This document shows, piece by piece, positions 6,188 through 14,079 of a stretch of 27,115 nt of DNA. The position numbers and the translations under genes were made by a program. Each line of letters opens with the position of its first letter. The first letter of the stretch is position 1. The DNA is from a virus. Below the pieces are notes generated by a model. The model made no database searches. It worked only from the letters and a program-made list of their open reading frames with translations, and was not told the DNA's origin. The stretch lies in IMG/VR virus record IMGVR_UViG_3300021197_001740, positions 1 to 27,115 of that record. One strand, 5' to 3'.

Positions 6188-8077
6188 ATGTCATACAATA
6201 TTCTTAACAAAAATGTTAATTTTCAAGGCACAACACAAGGAACAGTAGAGGATTTAGCAGATACGCACTCAGATCAAACAATTTCCGGTCTTAAGACAAT
6301 AACACATCTAACTGGTACAAATGTTAAAGTTACCAACGATATTAATGTTTTTGGTAACGTTTCTGCGTCAGTCAACATATCTGCTTCGTTTTTCTACGGA
6401 GACGGGAGCACACTCAGCAATATAGATAGTATTTCATTTGATGGGAGTACTGCAAATGGTATACTGACATTTAAAGATGCTGATGAGGCAAGCGTTGAAT
6501 CTAGTCTTACTTTTGACGGATCTGTTTTAGATTTTAAAACAACATCTATCTCGGGATCAGGAAATATATCCGGTTCAACATTCTGGGGTTCTGGTGCTGG
6601 GCTGACTGGAATTTTAGGCAGCGCAGTTACATTAGCCTCCGGAGGAGGAATCACAGACTCTAGCGGACTTAAGCTGGATGTTGGCGTTGATGCTATAGGC
6701 TCTCTAAACATCGCAGATAAAATTTTAATTTTTGATGCTGATGGCGGGGATGCTGTAAAAAGAACAACCGCAGGTGACATTGCTGGTCTTTTTGATCCCG
6801 TAGTTTCTACATTTAATGGACAAACGCTACATAGAGTTGTAACTGTGGGCGGCACTGAGACAATTGATGGGGAAGCAAATTTAACATTTAATGGCTCTGT
6901 TTTGACAATTACCGGTGATGTGTCTGGGTCTCAAGTTATATCTGGCTCCATCGGCCACTTTGTAACAAGAGTGGAGGCCACCGCAATTTCATTAGGCGAT
7001 GCTACTGGATTGGCCGGACTAGGTCTGACAAATGGATCTGGTGAATTAGACGTTCAAGTTTCCGGTGCGCTTCATATATCATCCGACAAGGTTGCTATCA
7101 GCGGCTCATTCGCTGGGAGCGGATTATCATTTGCTGGTGCTGAAGAGGGCATTTCTTCAATTGCGATTAATTTAGCTTCGTCATCTGGGTTACAACTAAG
7201 CAGTGGAGAACTTTCAGTTAACTTAAATTCATTAGGGACTGCAACACCGCTTTTCAGCGCTGATAGTATTGTTTTTATCGATGCAGATGACGGCTCTACT
7301 AAAAAATCCGCATTTAGTAATTTTGTGGCCACCATGGCAGGAGATGGTCTTGTTAACAATTCTGGTCGTTTCGATATTAATGTAAGTGGCGCCATGGCTC
7401 TCCAATCAGATAAGTTAGTTTTGTCATCGTCTGTTGCCGGTAACGGCCTTGAAGTGGCTGCTGGGGATGGACAGATGGTAAATACACTATCTGTTAAAGT
7501 TTCTGACTTTATGGGCAATGGCGTTAATAATAGAATTGTAACTGCTGCTGATGCGAACTCCATGAATGCCGAGGAGAATTTGTCGTTTGGGGGAACAACA
7601 TTAGAATTGACCGGAACACTAGCAACCAGAGATACAGGAAACACCGCAATAATCATGGAAAGTACTGTGGGTGCCAGCGGATCTTTGTTATTAATGAGAT
7701 ATAAAGAGATCGCCCACACATGCACTACCAGTGCAGCCTCTGAAGATATCGCAGACTTCTTTACAACAAATATGATTCCTTTTGCTTTAGGCATTAGGGT
7801 GACAACAGCGATTACTCGTGGCGATGCTTCTTCTCCCCATATAACTAAAATCGGTACAGTTAATGATGACGATTCATTCGGAACATTTGGCGACAATGAT
7901 TTAGAACAAGCGGGAGATAATTTGGTAACTTCTTACCACCCAGCAAACGCCACTGGACAGAATACAAAATGGTTTACTTCCAATCATGAATTGAAAATAA
8001 CATACGCCGCACAACCTGCTGCGGGAGCTTTGAGGCTTGGTTTATATTACTACGAAATAACTCCGCCCACTTCATAG
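6188..8077 (+). CDS. Tail-fibre-like protein with exchangeable shaft modules
   Basis: A 629-residue fibre protein with AGAGG about 8 nt before ATG. The N-terminus 'MSYNILNKNVNFQGTTQGTV' and the segment 'QTISGLKTITHLTG', 'FFYGDGSTLSNI' are typical of fibre shafts. Modules recur: 'GDGLVNNSGRF...VSGAMALQSDKLVLSSSVAGNGLEV' (about residues 380-430) matches a module of the 754-aa fibre and also an earlier internal copy (about 280-330, 'GSGELDVQVSGALHISSDK'). The last 130 residues form a different C-terminal domain ('LLLMRYKEIAHTC', 'IPFALGIRVTTAITRGDASS', 'HELKITYAAQPAAGALRLGLYYYE') without the TIDG motif, so this fibre has a distinct tip. It likely forms part of the adsorption apparatus; the partner and receptor are unknown. 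Confidence 0.82.
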   Translation: MSYNILNKNVNFQGTTQGTVEDLADTHSDQTISGLKTITHLTGTNVKVTNDINVFGNVSASVNISASFFYGDGSTLSNIDSISFDGSTANGILTFKDADEASVESSLTFDGSVLDFKTTSISGSGNISGSTFWGSGAGLTGILGSAVTLASGGGITDSSGLKLDVGVDAIGSLNIADKILIFDADGGDAVKRTTAGDIAGLFDPVVSTFNGQTLHRVVTVGGTETIDGEANLTFNGSVLTITGDVSGSQVISGSIGHFVTRVEATAISLGDATGLAGLGLTNGSGELDVQVSGALHISSDKVAISGSFAGSGLSFAGAEEGISSIAINLASSSGLQLSSGELSVNLNSLGTATPLFSADSIVFIDADDGSTKKSAFSNFVATMAGDGLVNNSGRFDINVSGAMALQSDKLVLSSSVAGNGLEVAAGDGQMVNTLSVKVSDFMGNGVNNRIVTAADANSMNAEENLSFGGTTLELTGTLATRDTGNTAIIMESTVGASGSLLLMRYKEIAHTCTTSAASEDIADFFTTNMIPFALGIRVTTAITRGDASSPHITKIGTVNDDDSFGTFGDNDLEQAGDNLVTSYHPANATGQNTKWFTSNHELKITYAAQPAAGALRLGLYYYEITPPTS

Positions 8078-8102
8078 TTCCTTTTCTTGACGAAAGAACT
8101 AT
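8074..8102 (+). repeat. Inverted repeat spanning stop codon and promoter motif
   Basis: ATAGTTC (8074-8080) is complementary to GAACTAT (8096-8102), with further TTTT/GAAA pairing inside. It includes the fibre stop codon and the first bases of the promoter motif at 8099. It lacks a clean T tract, so I do not call it a terminator. Confidence 0.45.
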
Positions 8103-8107
8103 TTATC
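8099..8107 (+). promoter_or_regulatory. Putative late promoter motif CTATTTATC
   Basis: Copy of the CTATTTA element 40 nt before the scaffold gene, identical over nine bases to the copy at 5198. It would drive the gp22-gp23 unit, which ends at the terminator 11128-11155. Confidence 0.62.
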
Positions 8108-8138
8108 TTAGATAAAGTATTCCTAGGAGTTAAAATTA

Positions 8139-9170
8139 ATGTCTTCAATGTTAGAACAGGCAATCGTAGATGCGGCGGCATTACGAGAAGCAGCACTAAA
8201 AAATGCTGAACAATCAATTATTGAGAAGTACGCCCCTCAAATTAAAGAAGCGGTTAATTCATTATTAGATAAAGATATTATAAATGAAGATGTCGCAATG
8301 ACTGCTGGTACAGAACAAACACCATCTGGTATCGAAGCGCCTCTGGCTGCTTCTCCTGTGACTGATCCAAACCAAGATGTCACTCTCACCTTAACAGATG
8401 ATGACCAAGTCTATGAATTTGATTTAGAAGCGCTCAAGCAACCAGAAACGCAAGCAGCCTCGGAAGAAACAGCACCAGAAAGCACAGAAAACTTAATGGG
8501 AGACCTTGGGTTAGAAGCACCAGATACTGGTGGTGAAGATGCGGGCCTCGGTGGTGATGCGCTTCTTAATGAAATTATGGACATCTTGTCTGAAGTTAAC
8601 GACGAAGACGAAGAAGAGGTTCTCGAAGAAGAACTTGTTGTTGATATGGCCGGACAACACAAAAACGGCACCTTCGAGTCAAACGAAGGGACTTTAAAGT
8701 ATCAACAGGAAATGCAATTAGCAAAAGAAGAAGCTACCAAGCATAAAGAAGAGAATGAAGAGCTTGAAAAGAAAGCAAAAGAACTCGCAGAGTCTGTCTC
8801 TTCCCTTACTTCGAAGAACAAAGAATTACTAGAAATTATAAACAAATTGGACAACAGTCTCGAAGAGACGTTGTTATCAAATGCTAAGTTGCTTTATAGC
8901 AACCACACATTAAGCGATGCCTCCTTGAATGAGCGACAAAAATCAAAAATTGTTGAAGCCATCGCAAAGGCAAAAACACCAGAAGAGGCAAAAAATCTTC
9001 ATGAAGCGCTCAAGACTACAGTGGGAACATCAAAAACAGATGGTCCAAAATCACTTAGTGAGTCAGTAAATAAAAGATCAAATCTCTCAGGTATTATGCC
9101 ACGTAGAAAACAACCAGCACAAGAATTCTCATTTGCTGATAAAATGAAGAAACTTGCTGGTATTAAATGA
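8139..9170 (+). CDS. 22: Prohead core scaffolding protein (T4 gp22-like)
   Basis: A 343-residue acidic, helical protein directly before the major capsid gene, as gene 22 is in T4 (269 residues there). It would form the inner core on which the gp23 shell assembles and then be degraded by the prohead protease. The N-terminus (1-45) is an amphipathic helix; residues 60-175 are low-complexity and acidic, with 'DEDEEEVLEEE' near 158-168; residues 188-248 form a Lys/Glu coiled coil; residues 248-292 contain 'NAKLLYSNHTLSDASLNERQ' and 'EAIAKAKTPEEAKNL', features I know from gp22-family C-terminal regions. AGGAG at 8125-8129 gives 9-nt spacing to ATG. The 21-nt gap to gene 23 lacks promoter or terminator, so the two are co-transcribed. 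Confidence 0.85.
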   Translation: MSSMLEQAIVDAAALREAALKNAEQSIIEKYAPQIKEAVNSLLDKDIINEDVAMTAGTEQTPSGIEAPLAASPVTDPNQDVTLTLTDDDQVYEFDLEALKQPETQAASEETAPESTENLMGDLGLEAPDTGGEDAGLGGDALLNEIMDILSEVNDEDEEEVLEEELVVDMAGQHKNGTFESNEGTLKYQQEMQLAKEEATKHKEENEELEKKAKELAESVSSLTSKNKELLEIINKLDNSLEETLLSNAKLLYSNHTLSDASLNERQKSKIVEAIAKAKTPEEAKNLHEALKTTVGTSKTDGPKSLSESVNKRSNLSGIMPRRKQPAQEFSFADKMKKLAGIK

Positions 9171-9191
9171 CATACTGTAGGAGGTATTAAA

Positions 9192-11102
9192 ATGTCTATT
9201 GTTCAGAAATTATCTGAAGGCATAGTAAACCGTGATATGAAAGCAGAAGGGCAAGCTCTTTTGAATAAGTGGTCACAAACAGGTTTACTTGAAGGTCTTC
9301 AAAACGAACAATCTAAGCAAAATATGGCTAGATTGCTCGAAAACCAAGCTAAAGAGCTTCTTCGTGAAGCTTCTACTATGGGCGCTGGTGATGTCGAAGG
9401 TTTCGCATCTGTAGCATTCCCAATCGTTCGTCGTGTATTCGCCGGACTTATCGCTAACGAACTTGTTAGTGTACAACCAATGAGTCTACCAAGTGGTCTT
9501 ATTTTCTTCCTTGACTTCGTTTATAGCTCTGATAGCGGCGGAGTTGATAATATGAGCCCACGTATGGGTAATGTTGAAGATAAATCGATTTATGGTACAA
9601 ACGATGTTGCCAAAGGCATCATTGATGGTGTTGATCTTGTCGATGCTACTAACAAAGCAGGATTCGGTGGACCCGGACGTGATGGTTCTTTTGCTGGTGC
9701 GTATGCTAGCCCAACCGGATCTAACGTTGCCACAATCAACAACGCTACCACACACGCTGCAATCACCACTTTTGTGCTTGATGGCGCTGTAACCGAAGCA
9801 AATCAAAAGCTTATCCAATACGATCCAGATCTACTAACAATTACAGATAGTAGCTATGGTGTAATCGTTCTGGATGTTAAAGCTGATGGCGCAAACGGAC
9901 TTGAGTCTATCTCTACTAAATCAGATGGTGATTTGAAGAATGTTCATGCTTATCAAATTGATTCAATTCTGCCGTCCATTCAACCTACCCTTGATGCTGA
10001 GGCTAAAGCGTTCTATGATGCTATAATCAACCATGGTGGTATTACTACATCTGCCGCTGGTATGGAAGCTGCGGATTTCACACAGATTCGCCGTTTAAGT
10101 CGACATCTGACAAATGCTGGTAGCCAGTTAACTGGTGGAACAAACGCTGCTGTTCGTTTCGTAATGGTTGCGACTCAGGGTATTGGCGCTTCTGCTTCTG
10201 CGGCGGTTGGTGCGACTCTTCCCGCAAATACATTCAGTTTCCCAATCAAGGACAATCTTGATGTAGGTGGTGCTCTTGGCTCAGTTAATGCTGCTACCAA
10301 CAACTATGCGCTTGAGGGTGAAGACCAAATCCCAGAGATTGACATCAAAGTTGATTCAACTGCGATCACAGCGCAGACCAAGAAGCTTAAAGCTAAATGG
10401 ACTCCTGAGCTTGGTCAAGACTTGAACGCTTATCATAACCTTGACGCTGAAGTCGAATTGACTTCTATCCTTTCAGAGCAGATTGCTTTGGAAATTGATC
10501 GTGAGATCCTTGCTGACCTTGTTAATGGTGCCACTGCTGGTACTCTTTATTGGTCTCGTTCTCCCGGTTTGTTTGTAAATCGTCAAACTGGTGCTGAACT
10601 GGGTGCGACTGCTGCATCTCCTGACTTTACAGGAACTGTATCAGAATGGTATGAAACTCTTATTGAAACTATCAATGACGTTTCTGCTCAAATCCACAGA
10701 AAGACTCTTCGTGGTGGTGCTAACTTCGTAGTTTGTTCTCCAGAAGTTGCTAACATCCTTGAGTTCACCTCTGGATTCCGTGCTAACGTAACTGCTGACG
10801 CTGATAAAGGCGACATCGGTGCTGTTAAGACCGGTTCTTTGAGTCGTAAATTCGACGTTATGGTCGATCCTTACTTCCCAAGAAACGTAATTCTTGTAGG
10901 ACGTAAAGGGAATTCTTTCCTTGAGTCTGGATACGTATATGCACCTTACGTTCCGCTACAAGTAACACCTACCATCTTCGGACCAGAAGATTTCGTGCCT
11001 CGTAAAGGGGTCATGACTCGCTATGCGAAGAAAATGGTACGCTCCGATATGTACGGTCTTGTTATCGTTCGTGGATTGCTTGGAGAGAGCGGCGCAAGCT
11101 AA
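9192..11102 (+). CDS. 23: Major capsid protein (T4 gp23-like)
   Basis: A 636-residue HK97-fold major head protein (T4 gp23 is 521). Match blocks to gp23: 'LIANELVSVQPMSLPSGLIF' at about 86-105; 'KLKAKWTPELGQDLNAYHNL' then 'DAEVELTSILSEQIALEIDR' at 397-437; 'GYVYAPYVPL' and 'EDFVPRKGVMTRYAKKM' at 580-615. The extra length sits mainly between residues about 120 and 390, a region that could hold an enlarged insertion domain. The N-terminal ~60 residues are helical and charged, like the gp23 propeptide; LRE at 57-59 fits the (L/I)-x-E consensus of prohead protease gp21, though LLE at 48-50 is also possible. AGGAGG lies 7 nt before ATG. Arg codons are mostly CGT, unlike neighbouring genes that prefer AGA, consistent with very high expression. 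Confidence 0.96.
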   Translation: MSIVQKLSEGIVNRDMKAEGQALLNKWSQTGLLEGLQNEQSKQNMARLLENQAKELLREASTMGAGDVEGFASVAFPIVRRVFAGLIANELVSVQPMSLPSGLIFFLDFVYSSDSGGVDNMSPRMGNVEDKSIYGTNDVAKGIIDGVDLVDATNKAGFGGPGRDGSFAGAYASPTGSNVATINNATTHAAITTFVLDGAVTEANQKLIQYDPDLLTITDSSYGVIVLDVKADGANGLESISTKSDGDLKNVHAYQIDSILPSIQPTLDAEAKAFYDAIINHGGITTSAAGMEAADFTQIRRLSRHLTNAGSQLTGGTNAAVRFVMVATQGIGASASAAVGATLPANTFSFPIKDNLDVGGALGSVNAATNNYALEGEDQIPEIDIKVDSTAITAQTKKLKAKWTPELGQDLNAYHNLDAEVELTSILSEQIALEIDREILADLVNGATAGTLYWSRSPGLFVNRQTGAELGATAASPDFTGTVSEWYETLIETINDVSAQIHRKTLRGGANFVVCSPEVANILEFTSGFRANVTADADKGDIGAVKTGSLSRKFDVMVDPYFPRNVILVGRKGNSFLESGYVYAPYVPLQVTPTIFGPEDFVPRKGVMTRYAKKMVRSDMYGLVIVRGLLGESGAS

Positions 11103-11127
11103 TCTAATATAGCAAAATAAAAATAAG

Positions 11128-11155
11128 CCCCCTTCCATTTTGGTTGGGGGTTTTT
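11128..11155 (+). terminator. Intrinsic terminator after the major capsid gene
   Basis: CCCCC (11128-11132) pairs with GGGGG (11146-11150), with an inner CC/GG pair and a TT/TT internal loop, then five T, C and four T. It lies 26 nt after the gp23 stop. Confidence 0.82.
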
Positions 11156-11168
11156 CTTTTTATGGATA

Positions 11169-11176
11169 CTATTTAC
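11169..11176 (+). promoter_or_regulatory. Putative late promoter motif CTATTTAC
   Basis: Copy of the CTATTTA element directly after the gp23 terminator, 64 nt before ATG 11233, the longest spacing in the set. Confidence 0.58.
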
Positions 11177-11232
11177 TACTGATTGCGAATCAAACGCAAA
11201 AAACAATTTATTGATTATAGGAGATTGAATAA

Positions 11233-11697
11233 ATGGCTAAATTAGGAAGATACTCTGCGGATAGAAAAAAAGTACAAGAACTTACTGCTGGAAGTCATGC
11301 ACTTCAAGTTGCCGATTGCGGTACACTTTTTACATTAAATAGCTCAACAGGTGGAGCTATTGCGATTACTTTGCCTAAAGCTTCTGCTGCCGGAAAAGGT
11401 TGGTGGGCTAAATTTATCCTATCAGAAGATCCTGACGATCACAGTCATACCATTACTAAAAATTCTGGTGATTCAAATAATATATGGCTCACCAGCCACT
11501 TTGTTAGTGGTGCCATGAACTTGGCACAACCATCAGATGGGGTGGTAAGCGCACATAGTTCAGGGTCTGCTGATGATGTCATTACTTTTGTAACAGATAA
11601 AGCAACTATTGGCGACCAAGTGGAACTAGTTTGTGACGGAACATATTATTATGCAACAGCATTCATCTACCAACATGATGGACTAACATCAGCATAA
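11233..11697 (+). CDS. Small protein with fibre-tip-like beta domain, possible capsid decoration
   Basis: A 154-residue protein with AGGAG 9 nt before ATG. After an N-terminal 'MAKLGRYSADRKKVQELTAG' tract it resembles the C-terminal domain of the fibres at 1515, 2143 and 2857: 'GGAIAITLPKASAAGKGWWAKFILSE', 'HTITKNSG', and 'GDQVELVCDGTYYYATAF', i.e. the pattern of strand, LP, G, strand, then DG-x-YY end. The expected TIDG is replaced by other residues. It is a single-gene unit with its own promoter motif and a very good terminator, placed right behind the capsid gene. That context suggests an abundant head-associated or decoration protein, but the fold match points equally to a small fibre. 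The function is not established. Confidence 0.75.
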   Translation: MAKLGRYSADRKKVQELTAGSHALQVADCGTLFTLNSSTGGAIAITLPKASAAGKGWWAKFILSEDPDDHSHTITKNSGDSNNIWLTSHFVSGAMNLAQPSDGVVSAHSSGSADDVITFVTDKATIGDQVELVCDGTYYYATAFIYQHDGLTSA

Positions 11698-11721
11698 TCT
11701 AATCTCTGTATTATAAAGATT

Positions 11722-11744
11722 AAGCTCACTTCGGTGAGCTTTTT
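11722..11744 (+). terminator. Intrinsic terminator with UUCG tetraloop
   Basis: Perfect 8-bp stem AAGCTCAC (11722-11729) and GTGAGCTT (11734-11741) around TTCG, ending in a T run (11740-11744). UUCG loops give unusually stable hairpins. Confidence 0.92.
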
Positions 11745-11772
11745 CTATTTTAGGGCTAAAAACAGAAAACCA

Positions 11773-11812
11773 TAAATCTCAAAATATTTTTTCGACCATA
11801 TTTTGAGATTTA
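11773..11812 (+). repeat. 15-bp perfect inverted repeat in leader region
   Basis: TAAATCTCAAAATAT (11773-11787) is perfectly complementary to ATATTTTGAGATTTA (11798-11812) with a 10-nt spacer. It is AT-rich, has no following T run, and lies after the terminator at 11722 and just before the variant promoter motif at 11816. It could be an operator-like site, a hairpin, or a processing site; the sequence alone does not decide. Confidence 0.85.
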
Positions 11813-11815
11813 AAA

Positions 11816-11824
11816 CTAATTATA
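11816..11824 (+). promoter_or_regulatory. Variant late promoter motif CTAATTATA
   Basis: One mismatch (A for T at position 4) from CTATTTATA; 29 nt before ATG 11845, matching the usual spacing. It starts 4 nt after the inverted repeat, which could therefore control it. Confidence 0.38.
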
Positions 11825-11844
11825 GCAATTAACAAGGAGTTATT

Positions 11845-12273
11845 ATGGCTAGAAAATCACAACGTATAAGAAGGCAAAGAAGAATCGAGCGGATGAGAGC
11901 AATAGAACAGGAAGCAAGGCTCACACAGAAAATTGAAGACAACTCTGCTATTCTAGAGCGCATGAAAATTATGTCAAGCACAATCGATGAAGTCGTACAA
12001 AAAATTGAAACCCCAATCGAGGCGCAAATGGAACCAAGCGTTTCTCGTGTTGTTGAAATGAAAGCAGAACCTAATGTCGAAATGATGGAAGAACCTTCCG
12101 TTGAAATGACAATTCAGCCATTCAATGAGCCGACTCTTATAGCACCAAAAAAGACCCCGGACTTTAAAAGAATGACAAAGAAAAATCTATTATCTTACGC
12201 AAAAGAAAACGACATTGTAGTACGACCAACGATGACCAAGGCGCAGATAATAAAGGCCATAAATAAATCATAG
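11845..12273 (+). CDS. Basic phage protein with SAP/HeH-like C-terminus
   Basis: A 142-residue protein of unknown function with AAGGAG at 11834-11839. The first 25 residues are extremely basic (RKSQRIRRQRRIERMRAIEQ), followed by a helical segment (about 30-55). Residues 56-95 hold degenerate repeats 'VEMKAEPNVEM', 'MEEPSVEM'. Residues about 105-142 ('FKRMTKKNLLSYAKENDI', then 'MTKAQIIKAIN') resemble the helix-extended-helix of SAP, HeH or Rho-N domains, which often bind nucleic acid. Lying between the capsid and neck genes, it might be an internal head or DNA-associated protein. The domain match is by eye and modest. Promoter and inverted repeat upstream suggest separate regulation from gp23. 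Confidence 0.78.
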   Translation: MARKSQRIRRQRRIERMRAIEQEARLTQKIEDNSAILERMKIMSSTIDEVVQKIETPIEAQMEPSVSRVVEMKAEPNVEMMEEPSVEMTIQPFNEPTLIAPKKTPDFKRMTKKNLLSYAKENDIVVRPTMTKAQIIKAINKS

Positions 12274-12293
12274 ACCTATTAGTGTTTGAGAAA

Positions 12294-12301
12294 CTATTTA
12301 C
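12294..12301 (+). promoter_or_regulatory. Putative late promoter motif CTATTTAC
   Basis: Copy of the CTATTTA element 29 nt before ATG 12323. It would drive the three neck genes. Confidence 0.6.
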
Positions 12302-12322
12302 AAGTGAATGGAGGGTTCATGA

Positions 12323-13582
12323 ATGGCTTTACCTACTTTAACGCCAACATCTGTAGTTAGTGCGATAATACTACCAAAAACCGGTAGCACTTCTAACGTG
12401 GCTGCTGCTTGTCCAATTGCGGCATATACAAGTTCTGTAGATTTTGTAACTGGTGCGGTTGCACAAGTTGCCTATACATATAAAAAGCTTGGTGGAGATG
12501 TTTTAGATATAGAATTGACCGAGGAAAATGTTTATGCCAATTATGAAGAGGCATGTTTGGAGTATTCATATATTCTAAATCTACACCAAGCAAAGAACAT
12601 GCTTGGTGCTGCTTTAGGAGGATCTACTGGATCTTTTGATTATCAAGGTGCTATAAAATCTGGTGAAGCTTTGGAAGGCACGAATGTTGCGCTTAAATAT
12701 CCTAAATTTTCATTTGAAACCGCTTTTAGGATTGGCGAAGCATTCGCCACAGAGGCGCTGGTTGGTGGTCAACAAACTGTATACTCAGCATCTTTTGACA
12801 CCGTAACCGATCAGCAAGATTATGATCTACAAAATATTGTATCTGCTTCTTCCACGGACGCTTCCTCGGAATTTGCGGGTCTTGTTGGAAATAAGAGGGT
12901 TAAGATAAGGCACGTATATTACATTTCCCCAAGACAAATGTGGAGGTTTTACGGATATTACGGCGGATTAAACGTCACAGGAGATGGGCACAACTATGGA
13001 CAATATTCTGATGATTCTACATTCCAAGTGATTCCGGTATGGCAAAATAAGATGCAAGCTATTTCATATGAAGATCACCTATATACAAGAACATCACACT
13101 ATTCTTATGAGGTAGTAAATAACAAACTAAGATTATTCCCAACCCCGCAAGCGGTATCACCAGAAAAATTCTGGTTTAGATTTACTGTCGAGTCGGGAGA
13201 TGTTTGGGAAGATGATTACGACTCTGGTCAATACGGCATTAATAATATGAACACATTGCCATTTGAGAATTTGCCATATGAAAACATCAATTCAATTGGT
13301 AAACAATGGATTCGAAGATTTGCGTTAGCTCTTTCGAAAGAAACATTAGGTCAAATTAGAGGCAAATTCGGTGGCAATGTGCCAATTCCCGGAGACAATG
13401 TCACACTCAACGCATCAGACTTATTAAGTCAGGCAGCAACAGAACAAAAAGACCTTAGAGAAGAACTTAAGACAATCCTTGCTGAGATGACATACGACAA
13501 GCTTATCGAAACAGATAAGAATATGACCGAAAATGCAAAGGATATCATACAAGATGTCCCATTGAAGATATTTGTGGGGTAA
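12323..13582 (+). CDS. 13: Neck protein (T4 gp13-like head-completion/adaptor)
   Basis: A 419-residue protein with GGAGGG 7 nt before ATG 12323; the ATG at 12319 is in a frame that closes after 13 codons. Residues about 38-95 read 'VDFVTGAVAQVAYTYKKLGG', 'LDIELTEENVYANYEEACLE', 'YSYILNLHQ', the arrangement seen in phage head-tail adaptor proteins, where a short helix bundle plugs below the portal. The next genes look like gp14 and gp15, the T4 order 13-14-15, which supports the call. T4 gp13 is 309 residues, so this one is longer; aromatic-rich segments at 190-310 (for example 'HVYYISPRQMWRFYGYYGG') may form an added domain. C-terminal 60 residues are helical. It would seal the filled head and receive the tail. 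Confidence 0.68.
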   Translation: MALPTLTPTSVVSAIILPKTGSTSNVAAACPIAAYTSSVDFVTGAVAQVAYTYKKLGGDVLDIELTEENVYANYEEACLEYSYILNLHQAKNMLGAALGGSTGSFDYQGAIKSGEALEGTNVALKYPKFSFETAFRIGEAFATEALVGGQQTVYSASFDTVTDQQDYDLQNIVSASSTDASSEFAGLVGNKRVKIRHVYYISPRQMWRFYGYYGGLNVTGDGHNYGQYSDDSTFQVIPVWQNKMQAISYEDHLYTRTSHYSYEVVNNKLRLFPTPQAVSPEKFWFRFTVESGDVWEDDYDSGQYGINNMNTLPFENLPYENINSIGKQWIRRFALALSKETLGQIRGKFGGNVPIPGDNVTLNASDLLSQAATEQKDLREELKTILAEMTYDKLIETDKNMTENAKDIIQDVPLKIFVG

Positions 13583-13587
13583 ATTAA

Positions 13588-14079
13588 ATGTCAGATGATA
13601 AATGGAAAAAGCCAGACCAGCCGCCTCCTCCAATGTTTTTTGGAGAGAAAGAGCGCAATCTTGTAAAGCAAGTAAATGATGAAATTATTGAGCGTGTAGT
13701 CGGCCAACAAGTGCTATATTTTCCACTAGACATAGAATACACTGACTACCATCCCCTTTATGGTGAAGCAGTCGAAAAAACCTTCTTACCGCCCGTTAGA
13801 GTGTTTGCTTTGGTTGAGTATCAAGGCGTTGAAACACAATTTGCTCAGGGCCTTGGAATTGACAAGATAACCAAGATAGCTGTTAATTTCCATAGACGAA
13901 GATTGACCGAAGACCAAGATCTGTTTGTGAGAGAAGGAGATTTTGTGAGATATGGGAATATTTACTACGAAATAGTAAAATTAATTGAACCAAAATTATT
14001 ATTTGGACAACCAGAGCATCGCTTTGAAATAAAAGCAGAATGTATAAGAGCAAGAGACGGATTATTCAATGCCAGTTAA
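13588..14079 (+). CDS. 14: Neck protein (T4 gp14-like head closure)
   Basis: A 163-residue protein, 5 nt after gp13-like gene; the run GGGG just before the stop of that gene may serve as ribosome binding site. A Pro-rich N-terminus (KPDQPPPPMFF) leads into 'EKERNLVKQVNDEIIERVVG' and 'QQVLYFPLDIEYTDYHPLYG', the typical helix plus 'YY/YFP' strand of gp14-type head-closure proteins, then a beta-rich core with 'GDFVRYGNIYYEIVKLIEPK'. This last piece resembles the closing strands of head-closure proteins. T4 gp14 is 256 residues, so the family's extra loops are missing. Its reading frame overlaps the next gene by 11 nt. It would form the second neck ring between gp13 and the tail terminator. Confidence 0.75.
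   Translation: MSDDKWKKPDQPPPPMFFGEKERNLVKQVNDEIIERVVGQQVLYFPLDIEYTDYHPLYGEAVEKTFLPPVRVFALVEYQGVETQFAQGLGIDKITKIAVNFHRRRLTEDQDLFVREGDFVRYGNIYYEIVKLIEPKLLFGQPEHRFEIKAECIRARDGLFNAS

Noticed and set aside
6394-6855. 153-codon minus-strand frame opposite the fibre at 6188
   Set aside because: Same reason: antisense of Gly/Ser/Asp repeats, with a Pro/Ser-rich product and no start signals.
7072-7896. 274-codon open frame on the minus strand opposite the 629-aa fibre
   Set aside because: It mirrors the repetitive, low-stop composition of the fibre gene, has no ribosome binding site or promoter, and the protein is low complexity (Ser, Pro, Val, Leu). The + strand gene explains the region.
11183-11199. 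TTGCG/CGCAA hairpin upstream of 11233 as a regulatory element
   Set aside because: Only 5 bp with a 7-nt loop and no T run; too weak to separate from chance.
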